Notes under the pieces: model-generated
Databases searched by the model: none
Seen by the model: the letters and a program-made list of their open reading frames with translations, nothing else
Told to the model about the DNA's origin: nothing
Source of the DNA: Methylobacterium tardum
Lineage (GTDB): Bacteria > Pseudomonadota > Alphaproteobacteria > Rhizobiales > Beijerinckiaceae
DNA: 64,000 nucleotides
Reading direction: 5' to 3'
NCBI RefSeq assembly: GCF_023546765.1
Contig: NZ_CP097484.1
Coordinates: 3,318,001 to 3,382,000 of the forward strand
Translations under genes and position numbers: made by a program
Shown: piece after piece, positions 7,608-16,944 of the stretch
Numbering within the stretch: the first letter of the stretch is position 1
How the letters are laid out: every line of letters begins with the position of its first letter

Positions 7608-8294
7608 ATGCAAGCCTGGTCCTATACCCTGATCCCCGCCGCGGCCGCCGTCGTCGGCGCGGCGGTGGCGGTCAACCTGCGGCCGGGCCCCGTCCTGGTC
7701 AGCGCCATCCAGCACTTCGCCGCGGGCGTCGTCTTCGCGGCGGCCGCGGGCGAGATCCTGCCCGACGTCAAGCATGCCGGATCGCCCTGGGCCATGCTGG
7801 TCGGGGGCGCGCTCGGCGTCGCCGCGATGCTCCTCGTCCGTATCCTGGAGAAGCGGGTGAAGGGGCCGGCCGGGCTGATGTCGGTCACCGGCATCGACAT
7901 CCTGGTGGACGGCCTCGTCCTCGGCATCGCCTTCGCGGCCGGGGCGAAGGCCGGCATCCTGCTCACCGTCGCGCTGACCATCGAGGTGCTGTTCCTGGGA
8001 CTAACCGTGGCGAACGAACTCGGCGAGGGCGGCGCGTCGAAGGGCAAGGTGGTCGGCCTGACGGCCGCCCTCGTGCTGCTGCTCCCGCTCGGAGCCCTGC
8101 TCGGCGGGCCCGTCGGCTCGCTGCCCGCCGCCGTCCAGGCCGGCTTCCTCTCCTTCGGCCTGATCGCCTTGCTGTACCTCGTGACCGAGGAACTCCTCAT
8201 CGAGGCGCACGAGACCGAGGACCGCCCCTGGGTGACGGCGATGTTCTTCGCGGGCTTCCTGCTGCTGCTCCTGCTCGACGGGATGATCGGCTAG
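7608..8294 (+). CDS. ZIP-family-like membrane transporter
   Basis: This 228-residue, very hydrophobic protein has about seven predicted helices and a short cytosolic stretch near residue 82. The overall layout, with IQHFAAGVVFAAAAGEILPD near residue 34, fits ZIP/ZupT metal transporters. In the usual fourth helix the His-Asn-x-Pro-Glu-Gly metal motif is replaced by ILVDGLVLG, and in the fifth by TIEVLFLG, so the known transport site is largely absent. It may carry another substrate or run in reverse. Its start lies 8 bp after the upstream CDF stop, in the same operon. Confidence 0.7.
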   Translation: MQAWSYTLIPAAAAVVGAAVAVNLRPGPVLVSAIQHFAAGVVFAAAAGEILPDVKHAGSPWAMLVGGALGVAAMLLVRILEKRVKGPAGLMSVTGIDILVDGLVLGIAFAAGAKAGILLTVALTIEVLFLGLTVANELGEGGASKGKVVGLTAALVLLLPLGALLGGPVGSLPAAVQAGFLSFGLIALLYLVTEELLIEAHETEDRPWVTAMFFAGFLLLLLLDGMIG

Positions 8295-8306
8295 GCTGTA
8301 TCCGGA

Positions 8307-9052
8307 ATGCTTGCCGCGGGCGAAACCAGGTCCCTCCCGGACGAGGCCCACATCCTGCTCGCCGAGGACGACGACGGCATGCGCGTGCTCGTCGGCCGCA
8401 TCCTGCGGGAGAGCGGCTTCCGGGTCACGGGCTGCCGCGGCGGCGCCGAGATGTGGTCGCTCCTGCCCGACACGCCGGTTGACCTCGTCCTCCTCGACGT
8501 CATGCTGCCGGGCGCGTCCGGGTTCGACCTGCTCAGGGCCCTGCGGGCGAAGGGCACCGTCCCGGTCATCATGCTGAGCGCCCGCAACGAGGAGGCGGAC
8601 CGGGTGCTCGGCCTGGAACTGGGCGCCGACGACTACGTCGCCAAGCCGTTCGGGCGCCCAGAACTCCTCGCCCGGATCCGGGCGGTGCTCCGCCGGTCGG
8701 CGCTCGCGCCGGTGCCGAGCGCGGCGTCGCGGCCGGAATCCTCGCCTTCGCCGGCTGGCGGCTCGACCTGCGCAGCCGCGCCCTGACCGATCCCGAAGGC
8801 GCCGCCGTCGACCTGTCGGGCGCCGAGCACGACCTGCTGCTGGTGTTCCTGGAACACCCGGGCCGGGTGCTCGGCCGCGAGCAGATCCTGGAGATGGGCC
8901 GCGGGCGCCTCTCCGCGCCGTCGGACCGCAGCGTCGACACCCTGGTCAGCCGGCTGCGGCGCAAGCTCGAACCGCCCGCGGGGACGGCCGCCGTCATCAA
9001 GACGGTGCGGGGCACCGGCTACATGCTGGCCGCCAAGGTCGAGCGGGCATGA
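8307..9052 (+). pseudogene. OmpR-family response regulator, frameshifted
   Basis: The receiver half reads from ATG 8307: ILLAEDDD, the phospho-acceptor Asp64 in LVLLDVMLPG, and YVAKPFG. Around 8700-8735 the frame shifts by one lost base, and the winged-helix DNA-binding half continues in another frame (LAFAGWRLDLRSRALTD, then LSGAEHDLLLVFLEHPGRVLGREQIL and RGTGYML to 9052). Both halves are well conserved, so the break may be a base-calling error. It sits 13 bp after the ZIP-like gene and its stop overlaps the start of the sensor kinase gene. Together they probably sense envelope metal stress and drive the metal genes around them; that link is inferred from location. Confidence 0.75.
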
Positions 9053-10382
9053 GGGGCGTCCTCGGCCTCGCCCGCAGCCTGGAGGGGCGCACCGTCGTCG
9101 TCCTGCTCCTGGCCGTGCTCCTCGTCCATGGCGGCGCGCTGGCGATCTACCGCCTCTCGGCGGCGGCCGCCGCCGACGAGGCCTTCGCCACCGAGGTCGC
9201 CCGCCAACTCGTCATCGCGCGCGAGGCCGTGTCGCGGCGCCCGCCGGAGGAGCGGGCTGACGAGGCCGAGGCCCTCTCGTCGAACCATTTCGAGATCGGC
9301 TGGGACGCCCCAGCGCCGGCTCGCCCCCCGGGGCGACCGATCCCGCGCTCCCGGACCTGCGCGACCGCCTCCTCGCCCTCGAACCGGTCCTCGGGGCGGG
9401 GCTCGCCCTGAACCTGGAGGCGCCGGACGAGCCGCTCCACCGGCAGGACCTGCGCGGGATCATCCCGCTTCCGGACGGGAGCGCGCTGACCTTCCGGTCC
9501 GCGCACGCCCCGAGCCTCGTCCCCGTCGCGCCCTGGGCCTCGCTCGCCACCGCCATGGCCATCCTCGTCGGGGTGGCCGCGGTCGTCCTGATGCATCGGA
9601 TCGCCGGCCCCTTGCGGGAGCTGACCCGGGCCACCGGACGGATCGGCCACGGCGCCCCCGTCCGGGTTCCCGAGATTGGTCCCGACGAGACCCGAGGGAT
9701 CGGCCGTGCCCTCAACGCGATGCAGGAGCGCATCCACCGGCTGGTCGGCGAGCGGACGCAGGCGCTCGCCGCCGTGTCCCACGACCTGCGAACGCCCATC
9801 ACCCGGCTCCGCCTGCGCCTCGACCACGTCGAGGACCCGGCCGGGCGCCGCGCCATGGCCTCCGACCTCGGCGACATGCAGGCGATGGTCGACGCGACGC
9901 TGGCCTACCTGGGGGGCGACGCCGACCCGGAGCCGCGGCAGGTCACCAACGTCGCGAGCATTTTGATGGGGGTCGCCGACGCCTCCGCGGATGCCGGCCG
10001 GGCGGTCGCATACGGAGGACCCGGCCGGGCCCTGGCGACGGTGCGCCCAGTCGCCTTCCGGCGGGCGCTGGAGAACCTCGTGGACAACGGCGTGCGCTAC
10101 GGCGCGCGGGTGCGCATCGCCCTGGCGGCCGAAGAGACAGCGCTGGTCTTGCGCATCGGCGACGACGGGCCCGGCATCCCGGCATGCGACGTCGCCTGCG
10201 CCTTCGAGCCCTTCACCCGCCTGGAGGGGTCGCGCAACCGAAACACCGGCGGGACCGGACTCGGCCTGACCATCGCGCGGCGGGCCGTGGAAGCGGAGGG
10301 AGGCACGCTCATCCTGACCACGAGGCCGGAGGGCGGATTGCGGGCCGAGATCCGCGTGCCCCGGGCTGGGCGCGGCGGCTGA
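9049..10382 (+). pseudogene. Sensor histidine kinase, frameshifted
   Basis: The start ATG overlaps the regulator stop (ATGA). The first frame gives a membrane helix (about 13-35) and part of a periplasmic domain up to HFEIGWDAP. Near 9310-9325 one base is lost and the protein continues in the next frame: rest of the sensor domain, a second membrane helix (9540-9595), a HAMP linker, the phospho-acceptor His in AAVSHDLRTPITR, the N-box ENLVDNGVRYG, and G-boxes DDGPGIP and GGTGLGLTIARR. It ends at 10382. The periplasmic domain is small, as in other metal-sensing kinases. The ligand is unknown. Confidence 0.75.
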
Positions 10383-10481
10383 CACACTTCGTCACGAACG
10401 CGGCGTCCCGGAGACAAACGGCTTGGCTATCTCGGACTTCGAAGCGGCCGACGCGGTCGGCGCCGAACAGGAGACCGACAG

Positions 10482-10745
10482 ATGAAGCGCACGCTCGCCG
10501 CCGTCCTCGCCGCCGGGATGCTGGCCGCGGCCACGGGGTCCGCCTTCGCCGTGGACAGCCACGGCAATGCCTCGAACCCCGAGCGCGCCGTCCCGAACAC
10601 CGGTGGCGTGTCGGGCGGCCCGGCCCATCGCGACGACCCGCGCGTCAGCGAGGCCCGTGAGAAGCGGCCCGACGGCAAGCCGGCGCATTCGGACAACGAC
10701 GGGCATGCCCACGGGCACAGCCACGACAAGCCCGGCAAGAAGTGA
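10482..10745 (+). CDS. Small exported His/Asp-rich protein
   Basis: This 87-residue protein follows the kinase gene by 99 bp. Residues 1-23 (MKRTLAAVLAAGMLAAATGSAFA) form a clear signal peptide ending at an A-x-A site. The mature part is polar, with a run HSDNDGHAHGHSHDK near the C-terminus that should bind divalent metal loosely. No known domain is seen. It has a ribosome-binding site (AGGAGACCGACAG) before the ATG. A role as periplasmic metal buffer is inferred from composition and context. Confidence 0.65.
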   Translation: MKRTLAAVLAAGMLAAATGSAFAVDSHGNASNPERAVPNTGGVSGGPAHRDDPRVSEAREKRPDGKPAHSDNDGHAHGHSHDKPGKK

Positions 10746-10782
10746 GCTCGCCGGGCAGGCCGCGGGGGCGGGAGGCGCGGAC

Positions 10783-10899
10783 ATGCGGATGCTGCCCCTG
10801 CTCGTCGTCTTCGCGCTCCTGGCCGCGGTGATCGGCTACGCGCTCGCCGAGCCTGCTCGGCACGTCGTTCACGATGCGCCGACCCCTCGCGCGTCGTGA
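10783..10899 (+). CDS. Very small membrane protein (38 aa)
   Basis: A 38-codon frame starts at ATG 10783 after GGGAGGCG. It encodes one hydrophobic helix, RMLPLLVVFALLAAVIGYAL, followed by a short His-containing tail (EPARHVVHDAPTPRAS). It lies 37 bp after the His-rich exported protein gene, and its stop is directly followed by a strong hairpin terminator, which supports it as the last gene of this transcript. No family recognised. Confidence 0.45.
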   Translation: MRMLPLLVVFALLAAVIGYALAEPARHVVHDAPTPRAS

Positions 10900-10902
10900 T
10901 GC

Positions 10903-10930
10903 GCCCGCACCGGCGCGAGCCGGTGCGGGC
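10903..10930. terminator. Strong hairpin terminator between convergent genes
   Basis: A perfect 12-bp stem, GCCCGCACCGGC with GCCGGTGCGGGC, encloses the stable tetraloop GCGA. It lies between convergent small genes ending at 10899 (plus) and 10959 (minus) and is followed on the plus strand by GACCTCTTCT. It can serve both directions. Confidence 0.75.
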
Positions 10931-10958
10931 GACCTCTTCTCGACGCCAGGCGGCGACC

Positions 10959-11198
10959 TCAGTCGCCGAAGTCGTGATGGTGATGGTGCCGCTCGAACCG
11001 GCCCGGCCCGTAATCCTCGCGGCGCGGGTGATGGTGCCGGACCACGACGTCGTCATGGTTGCCGTGGCGGTAGACATCGACATGGTCGTGCGGCCGCCGC
11101 TCGCCGTAGCCGTAGCCGCGCTCGTAATACTGGGCCGAGGCCGCGGCCGGCGCGAGGAGGATGGCCGCCGCCATCAAGCCTGCTAGGTGCCGTCGCAT
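10959..11198 (-). CDS. Small exported His-rich protein
   Basis: This 79-residue protein starts at ATG 11198 after GGAGGAGACAGCG. The first 22 residues are a signal peptide (MRRHLAGLMAAAILLAPAAASA). The mature protein is unusually rich in His, Arg, Tyr and Asp: PHDHVDVYRHGNHDDVVVRH, then further His runs ending in HHHHHDFGD. No domain is recognised. Codon use matches its neighbours. A periplasmic metal-binding role is likely from composition and from the surrounding metal genes. Confidence 0.65.
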   Translation of the reverse strand: MRRHLAGLMAAAILLAPAAASAQYYERGYGYGERRPHDHVDVYRHGNHDDVVVRHHHPRREDYGPGRFERHHHHHDFGD

Positions 11199-11315
11199 CG
11201 CTGTCTCCTCCGGGGATTCCTATTGCGGCGGTTTGCGCGGCGGCCGTTGAACAGGTTCTGAGACCGTCGTTCAGGAAGCCGTCACCCCAGGTTCGCCGAC
11301 GTCCTCGAAATGCGA

Positions 11316-11353
11316 GGGGCCGGGCCGGACGTCGCTGCCCCCGGCCCGGCCCC
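11316..11353 (-). terminator. Hairpin terminator after the His-rich gene at 11371
   Basis: Two 13-bp arms, GGGGCCGGGCCGG and CCGGCCCGGCCCC, pair perfectly around a 12-nt loop. The hairpin lies 18 bp beyond the stop of the minus-strand gene 11371-11607. No T-run follows, so efficiency is uncertain. Confidence 0.5.
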
Positions 11354-11370
11354 GTCGCGATGTCAGCCGC

Positions 11371-11607
11371 TCAGTGGCGGTGCTCTTCCACGACGGTCTT
11401 CTCGTGATGGTCGTCATGATGTTCGTGCACGACCGGCCGGTCGCGATGGTTCTCCTCGACGGTGGTGTGCGTATGGTCGACATCGCGGCGGTGGCCGTCG
11501 CCGTGAACCCCGACTCCGCCGGGGCCGACGTCCACGTGCTGGGCGAGCGCACCGACCGGCGCGAGGGCCAGGGCGGCCGCGGCGGCGGCGGCGAACATGA
11601 TCTTCAT
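11371..11607 (-). CDS. Small exported His/Glu-rich protein
   Basis: From ATG 11607 (after GGAGATCCTTGG) this encodes 78 residues. A signal peptide covers about residues 1-22 and ends ALAQ. The mature chain is dominated by His, Asp and Glu: HGDGHRRDVDHTHTTVEENHRD and EHHDDHHEKTVVEEHRH (shown in parts). It resembles the His-rich proteins at 10482 and 10959 in plan but not in sequence. It should bind several divalent ions weakly in the periplasm. The longer frame reaching 11760 adds a non-conserved, Arg/Pro-rich head and is rejected. Confidence 0.65.
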   Translation of the reverse strand: MKIMFAAAAAAALALAPVGALAQHVDVGPGGVGVHGDGHRRDVDHTHTTVEENHRDRPVVHEHHDDHHEKTVVEEHRH

Positions 11608-11794
11608 CCAAGGATCTCCATGTTTCGCGGTCGGCCGGGAATGCGGCCCCCGCGAAACCGTTCCCGGATTTTCCTCGCCCGGTATTCGTCTCGGCCGAGC
11701 GAGAAACGGCTTGGCCGCTTTCGCGTCGTGACCGCGGCTGACCTTGCATGGCGGCCACAAAATCTGTTCAGACCGGGTTCAAGAGGCCAGGACG

Positions 11795-12208
11795 ATGCCT
11801 TGTCCGATCCGGGATAAATCGCGCATAAGGCCGGAGATGGGTTCAGGACGCGGGCATAGCCGCAGGTGGGCGGCACGGGGATGGTGGGCGTTCGCCGCAC
11901 GCCTGCTCGCGCTCGCCCTCGCCCTGTCCCTCGTCGCGCCCGCCGCCGGCCTCGCCGCCGACGTCGCGTACCACGATGGCGGCGGCAGGCACGTCACGGA
12001 GATCGCGAGCATTGAGGCCGCGCCCGACACCGGCGCGACCGACCCCGGCATGGCCTGCCACCTCCATTGTGGCTGCCACCAGGCGGCACCCGCCGTGGCG
12101 GACTTCTCGGAGCCGGTCTTCGGGGTCGCCCGGCTGGCCTATGCGCATTTGAGCCAGACGGTTTCCTCCGTCTCGCCGGACCGCCTGCCGAGGCCCCCCC
12201 GCGCCTGA
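11795..12208 (+). CDS. Small exported or membrane-anchored protein preceding the RND pump
   Basis: Starting at ATG 11795 (after AAGAGG) it encodes 137 residues; ATG 11837 is an alternative. A basic N-terminus precedes a hydrophobic helix (WWAFAARLLALALALSLVAP). The mature part holds CHLHCGCHQ, a compact Cys/His metal-binding motif, and ends in RPPRA. Genes of this plan often sit just before CusB/CzcB-type genes in alphaproteobacteria and are unnamed. A sensing or metal-loading role is suggested by the motif and position, but nothing is proven. Confidence 0.55.
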   Translation: MPCPIRDKSRIRPEMGSGRGHSRRWAARGWWAFAARLLALALALSLVAPAAGLAADVAYHDGGGRHVTEIASIEAAPDTGATDPGMACHLHCGCHQAAPAVADFSEPVFGVARLAYAHLSQTVSSVSPDRLPRPPRA

Positions 12209-12328
12209 GGTGACGCCGCAGAGGCGCGTCCCGAACCCGGAGCCCGCGCTCCGGGCCACTCCTCACGCCACAGAAGCGGGACTGCCGCGTCCGTCCGAAC
12301 GGCGCCCGATCCCGGCCGAGCAGGTCTC

Positions 12329-13680
12329 ATGCGCATCCTCATCACCGCGGTCCTCGTGGCCGCCGGCATCGTCGTCGGCGCCGCCGTCCCCGCCATATCC
12401 GCGTTCGTCCGCGGCCTCCTGACATCGGCCGGGCTGCCGCCGGCCATCCTCACCTTCGCCGCCGGCCCGCCCCTGGCGGGAAGGCGCCGAAGGATGAGGC
12501 CGACCATGCCGAAGGCGACGGCCACGACCACGGCAAGGCCGCCGCGCCGAAGGCCGAGGGAGCCCACGCTCACGGCGAGCACGAGCATTCCGAGGCGGAG
12601 GGCGAGGAAGGCCACGTCAAGATGACGGCCGAGCAGGTCGAGGGGCAGGACATCGGCGTCGCCAAGGCCGAGGGCGGGACGCTCTCGCGACACGTCCTGG
12701 TGCCCGGCACCATCACGCCCGATACCGACCGGATCGCCCGCGTCCCCGCCCGCGTCGTCGGCACGGTGTCCGAGATGCGCAAGCGCCTGGGCGACGACGT
12801 CAGGAAGGGCGAGGTGGTCGCCCTCCTCGACAGCCGGGAAGTCGCCGACGCCAAGAGCGAGTACCTCACCGCGATGGTCCAGTCCGACCTCCAGAAGATC
12901 AACTTCGAGCGCCAGCAGAAACTCTTGGCGTCGGCGGCGGCATCCCAGGCGGCGTTCGACAACGCCAAGGCCGTGTTCCAGGAGAACCAGCTGCGCGTCG
13001 ACCTCGCCCGCCAGAAGCTCTCGGCGCTGGGCCTGAACGCCGCCGAGGTCGCCGCCGCGCAGAAACGCGACGAGGCGACGCCGAACGCCTCGACGCTGCG
13101 CCAGTACGAGCTGCGGGCGCCCATCGCCGGCCGCATCGTGGAGCGCAAGGTCGATGTCGGCACGGCGGTGGGCAAGGAGGGCGACCCTGCCGACGTCTAC
13201 ACCGTCGCCGACCTCTCGACCGTCTGGATCGAGCTCGCGGTCCCCACCTCCGACCTCGCCGAGGTCCGGGAGGGCGCGCGGGTCACCGTGAACCGCGGCG
13301 GCCGCAGCGAGCAGGGCAAGGTGGTGTTCGTCAGCCCGCTGCTGAACGCCGACACCCGGTCCGCCCGGGTCGTGGTCTCGCTGCCCAACAAGGACATGGC
13401 CTGGAGGCCCGGCACCTACGTCACCGCCGAGGTCGAGACCGCGACGGACCAAGTGCCGGTGCGGGTCGCCAAGTCGGCGCTCCAGACCGTCGAGGGCAAG
13501 CGCGTCGTCTTCGTGCGCACGGACGAGGGCTTCGAAAAGCGCGAGGTCGAGCTCGGGCGCTCCGACGACGACGGCTTCGAGGTCGTCTCGGGCCTCAAGC
13601 CCGGCGAGACCATCGCGGTGGCCAACACCTTCCTCCTCAAGGCCGAGCTCGGGAAGAGCGAAGCCGACCACGACCATTGA
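12329..13680 (+). pseudogene. czcB: RND efflux periplasmic adaptor (CzcB/CusB family), frameshifted
   Basis: ATG 12329 starts a membrane anchor (RILITAVLVAAGIVVGAAVP). About one base is lost somewhere between 12420 and 12480. The frame that carries the rest encodes a His/Glu-rich linker and then the adaptor proper from near 12620: barrel-sandwich strands (PARVVGTVSEMRKRLGDDVRKG), an alpha-hairpin rich in Gln and Ala, ELRAPIAGRIVERKV, and the beta-barrel with WIELAVPTSDLAEV. The adaptor links the inner-membrane pump to an outer-membrane channel. The pump gene starts 12 bp downstream. No outer-membrane factor gene is visible in the window. Given intact downstream sequence, the break may be an error in the sequence. 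Confidence 0.82.
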
Positions 13681-13691
13681 GGAAGCCCGAC

Positions 13692-16600
13692 ATGATCAGC
13701 CGCATCCTCGACTTCTCCGTGCACCAGCGCTGGCTGGTTCTGCTCCTGTCGCTGCTGGCCGCCGGCTTCGGCGGCTACTCGGTCACCAAGCTGCCGATAG
13801 ACGCGGTGCCCGACATCACCAACAACCAGGTGCAGATCAACACGACGGCGCCGTCGCTCTCGCCCGTCGACATCGAGAAGCAGGTCACCTACCCGGTCGA
13901 GACCGCGCTCGCGGGCATCAAGGGGCTCGAATACACCCGCTCGCTCTCGCGCAACGGCTTCTCGCAGGTCACCGCGGTCTTCGCGGAGAAGCTCGACATC
14001 TACTTCGCCCGCCAGCAGGTCGCCGAGCGCCTCGCGCAGGTGAGGCGGGACCTGCCGCCCGGCACCGAGCCCAGCATGGGGCCGATCTCGACCGGGCTGG
14101 GCGAGATCTACATGTGGTCGATCCATTACGCGAAGCCCGGCGAGCGCACGGTCTCGAAGGCGGGCAAGCCCGGCTGGCAGCCCGATGGCAGCTACCTGAC
14201 CCCCGAGGGCCAGCGCCTGAAGACCGAGCTGGAGCAGACCGCCTACCTGCGCACCGTCCAGGACTGGATCATCCGCCCCCTAGTCAAGACCGTGTCCGGC
14301 GTGGCCGGGGTCGACGGCATCGGCGGCTTCGAGAAGCAGTACCACGTCCAGCCCGACCCGACGCGGCTCGCGTCCCTCGACCTGTCCTTCTCGGACGTCG
14401 CCCGGGCGCTGGAGGCCAACAACGCCAACCAGGGCGCCCGCTACCTGGAGGACAACGGCGAGGGCTACGTCGTGCGCGCCGCCGGCCGCCTGGAGAGCAT
14501 GGACGAGATCGGCGACGTGGTCGTCGCCACCCGGGGCGGCGTGCCGGTGCGGATCAAGGACATCGCCGAGGTCCGCATCGGGCGCGACCTGCGCACGGGC
14601 TCGGGCAGCGAGGACGGCCAGGAGGTCGTCGTCGGCACCGCCCTGATGCTGATCGGCGAGAACAGCCGCACGGTGGCTGCCGCGGTCGACGCGCGCATGG
14701 AACAGATCCGCAAGAGCCTGCCGCCCGGCGTCGAGGTCCAGACCGTCCTCGACCGGACCCGGCTCGCCGAGGCGACCGTGAAGACGGTGGTGAAGAACCT
14801 GTCCGAGGGCGCGGCTCTCGTCATCGTCATCCTGTTCCTGCTGCTCGGCAACATCCGGGCCGCCATCATCACGGCCCTGGTCATCCCGGTCGCCATGCTG
14901 ATGACCATGACCGGCATGGTCGAGGCGAAGATCTCGGCCAACTTGATGAGCCTCGGCGCCCTCGATTTCGGGCTGATCGTCGACGGGGCGGTGATCATCA
15001 CCGAGAACGCCCTGCGCCACCTCGCAGAGAAGCAGCAGGAGCTGGGCAGGGGCTCGACACCGAGGAGCGCCTCCAGACGGTCCGCGCCTCAGCCGAGGAG
15101 ATGATCAAGCCGTCGCTCTACGGGCAGGCGATCATCATCTTGGTCTACGTCCCGCTCCTGACCTTCACGGGGGTCGAGGGCAAGATGTTCGAGCCGATGG
15201 CGCTGACCGTGATCATCGCGCTCGTGGCGGCCTTCGTGCTGTCGCTGACCTTCGTGCCGGCGCTCATCGCCATCGTCATCACCGGCAAGGTCACGGAGAA
15301 GGACAACCTCATCATCCGGGCGCTCAAGGCCGCTTACCGCCCGGTGCTCGGCGCGGCGGTCCGGGCGCCGTTCGTCTTCGTCGGCGCGGCGCTCCTGCTG
15401 CTCGTCGGGGCGGGCATCCTGTTCACCCGCCTCGGGACCGAGTTCATCCCGCAGCTCGACGAGAAGAGCATCGCCCTCAACGCCACCCGAATCCCATCGA
15501 CCTCCCTCACCCAGTCGCAGGCGATGCAGCTCAAGGTCGAGAAGGTGGTCTCGAAATTCCCGCAGGTGGCCTACGTCTTCTCGAAGACCGGCACCGCCGA
15601 GGTCGCCTCCGACCCGATGCCGCCGAACTCCTCAGACACCTTCGTCATCCTGAAACCCCAGGAGGAGTGGCCCGAGCCGAGCCTGTCCAAGGCCGAGTTG
15701 CAGGAGCAGATCGAGAAGGCGGTCGGGGCGCTCGCCGGCAACGTCTACGAGTTCTCCCAGCCGATCCAGCTGCGCTTCAACGAGCTGCTCGCCGGCACCC
15801 GGGGCGACCTCGCCGTGAAGGTGTTCGGCGACGAGTTCGAGCCGATGCTGAAGGCGGCCAACCAGGTCGCGGCGGTCCTGAAGGGCATCGACGGCGCCGA
15901 GGACGTCAAGGTCGAGCAGACGGCGGGCCTGCCGTTCCTGGAGATCAAGATCAACAAGGCCGAGGCGGCGCGCTACGGCCTGAGCACCGGGGCGATCCAG
16001 GAGGTCATCGGCGCGGCCATCGGGGGACGGGACGCCGGCGTCGTGTTCGAGGGCGACCGTCGCTTCCCCATCGTCGTGCGCCTGACCGACAAGGTCCGCG
16101 AGGACCGGGAGGCCCTGGAGAACATCCCGGTGCCGCTGCCGGCGGGCCCGAACGGCCGGGCGAGCTCGGTCCTGCTCAAGCAGGTGGCGAGCTTTTCGGT
16201 CACCGAGGGACCGAACCAGATCTCGCGCGAGAACGGCAAGCGGCGGGTCGTGGTCACGGCCAACGTGCGCGGGCGGGACATCGGCTCGCTCGTCGCGGAG
16301 GCGCAGGCGAAGGTTGGAAGCCGAGGTGCAGCTGCCGCCAGTTCCTACCTCACCTGGGGCGGGCAGTTCGAGAACCTCGCCTCGGCCAAGCGGCGGCTGA
16401 TGGTGGTGGTACCGGTCTGCTTCTTCCTGATCTTCCTGTTGCTGTACTCGGCCCTGGGCTCGCCGCGGGACGCGCTGCTGGTGTTCAGCGCGGTGCCGCT
16501 TGCCCTCACCGGGGGCATCTTCGCGCTTTGGCTGCGCGGCATGCCGGTCTCGGTACCGGCGGCGGTCGGGTTCATCGCGCTCTCGGGCGTTGCGGTCCTC

Positions 16601-16939
16601 AACGGCCTCGTCATGCTGACCTTCATCAAGCAGCTCGTGGCGGAGGGCCGGCCGAAGCGCGAGGCCATCCTGGAGGGCGCCATGACCCGGTTGCGGCCGG
16701 TGGCGATGACGGCGCTGGTCGCCTCGCTCGGCTTCGTGCCCATGGCCATCGCCACCGAGACCGGCGCCGAGATCCAGCGGCCGCTCGCCACCGTGGTCAT
16801 CGGTGGCCTGATCAGCGCCACCCTGCTGACCCTGATCGTGCTGCCGGCCCTGTACGCCCGGTTCGGCAAGGTTGTCGTCCCGAAGGTCGCGGAGCGGCCG
16901 CGGGAGCCGGGGCCACGACACCTCAAGGCGGCGGAGTAG
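13692..16939 (+). pseudogene. czcA: RND heavy-metal efflux pump CzcA/CusA family, frameshifted
   Basis: ATG 13692 is preceded by GAGGAAGCCC and replaces a TTG at 13677. The protein would be about 1082 residues, normal for the family, with LPIDAVPDITNNQVQINT near residue 37. The fourth helix carries DFGLIVDGAVIITEN (about 425-439); this matches the Zn/Co/Cd (HME1) group better than the Cu/Ag pump CusA. One G is missing in the run at 15049-15052, where LGRG should continue LDTEERL. A second local slip lies at 16314-16341: an extra T and a missing base cancel and garble about nine residues (VEAEVQLPP in the true frame). The pump uses the proton gradient to export metal with CzcB. Confidence 0.88.
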
Positions 16940-16944
16940 ACGAG

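Noticed and set aside
9128..10660. Arg/Pro-rich 510-codon plus-strand frame over the sensor kinase
   Set aside because: The kinase motifs are read in other frames of the same strand; this one is a by-product of GC-rich codon positions.
12139..13677. 512-codon minus-strand frame opposite czcB
   Set aside because: Antisense to a conserved adaptor protein; composition is His/Arg/Asp/Gly-rich without domain.
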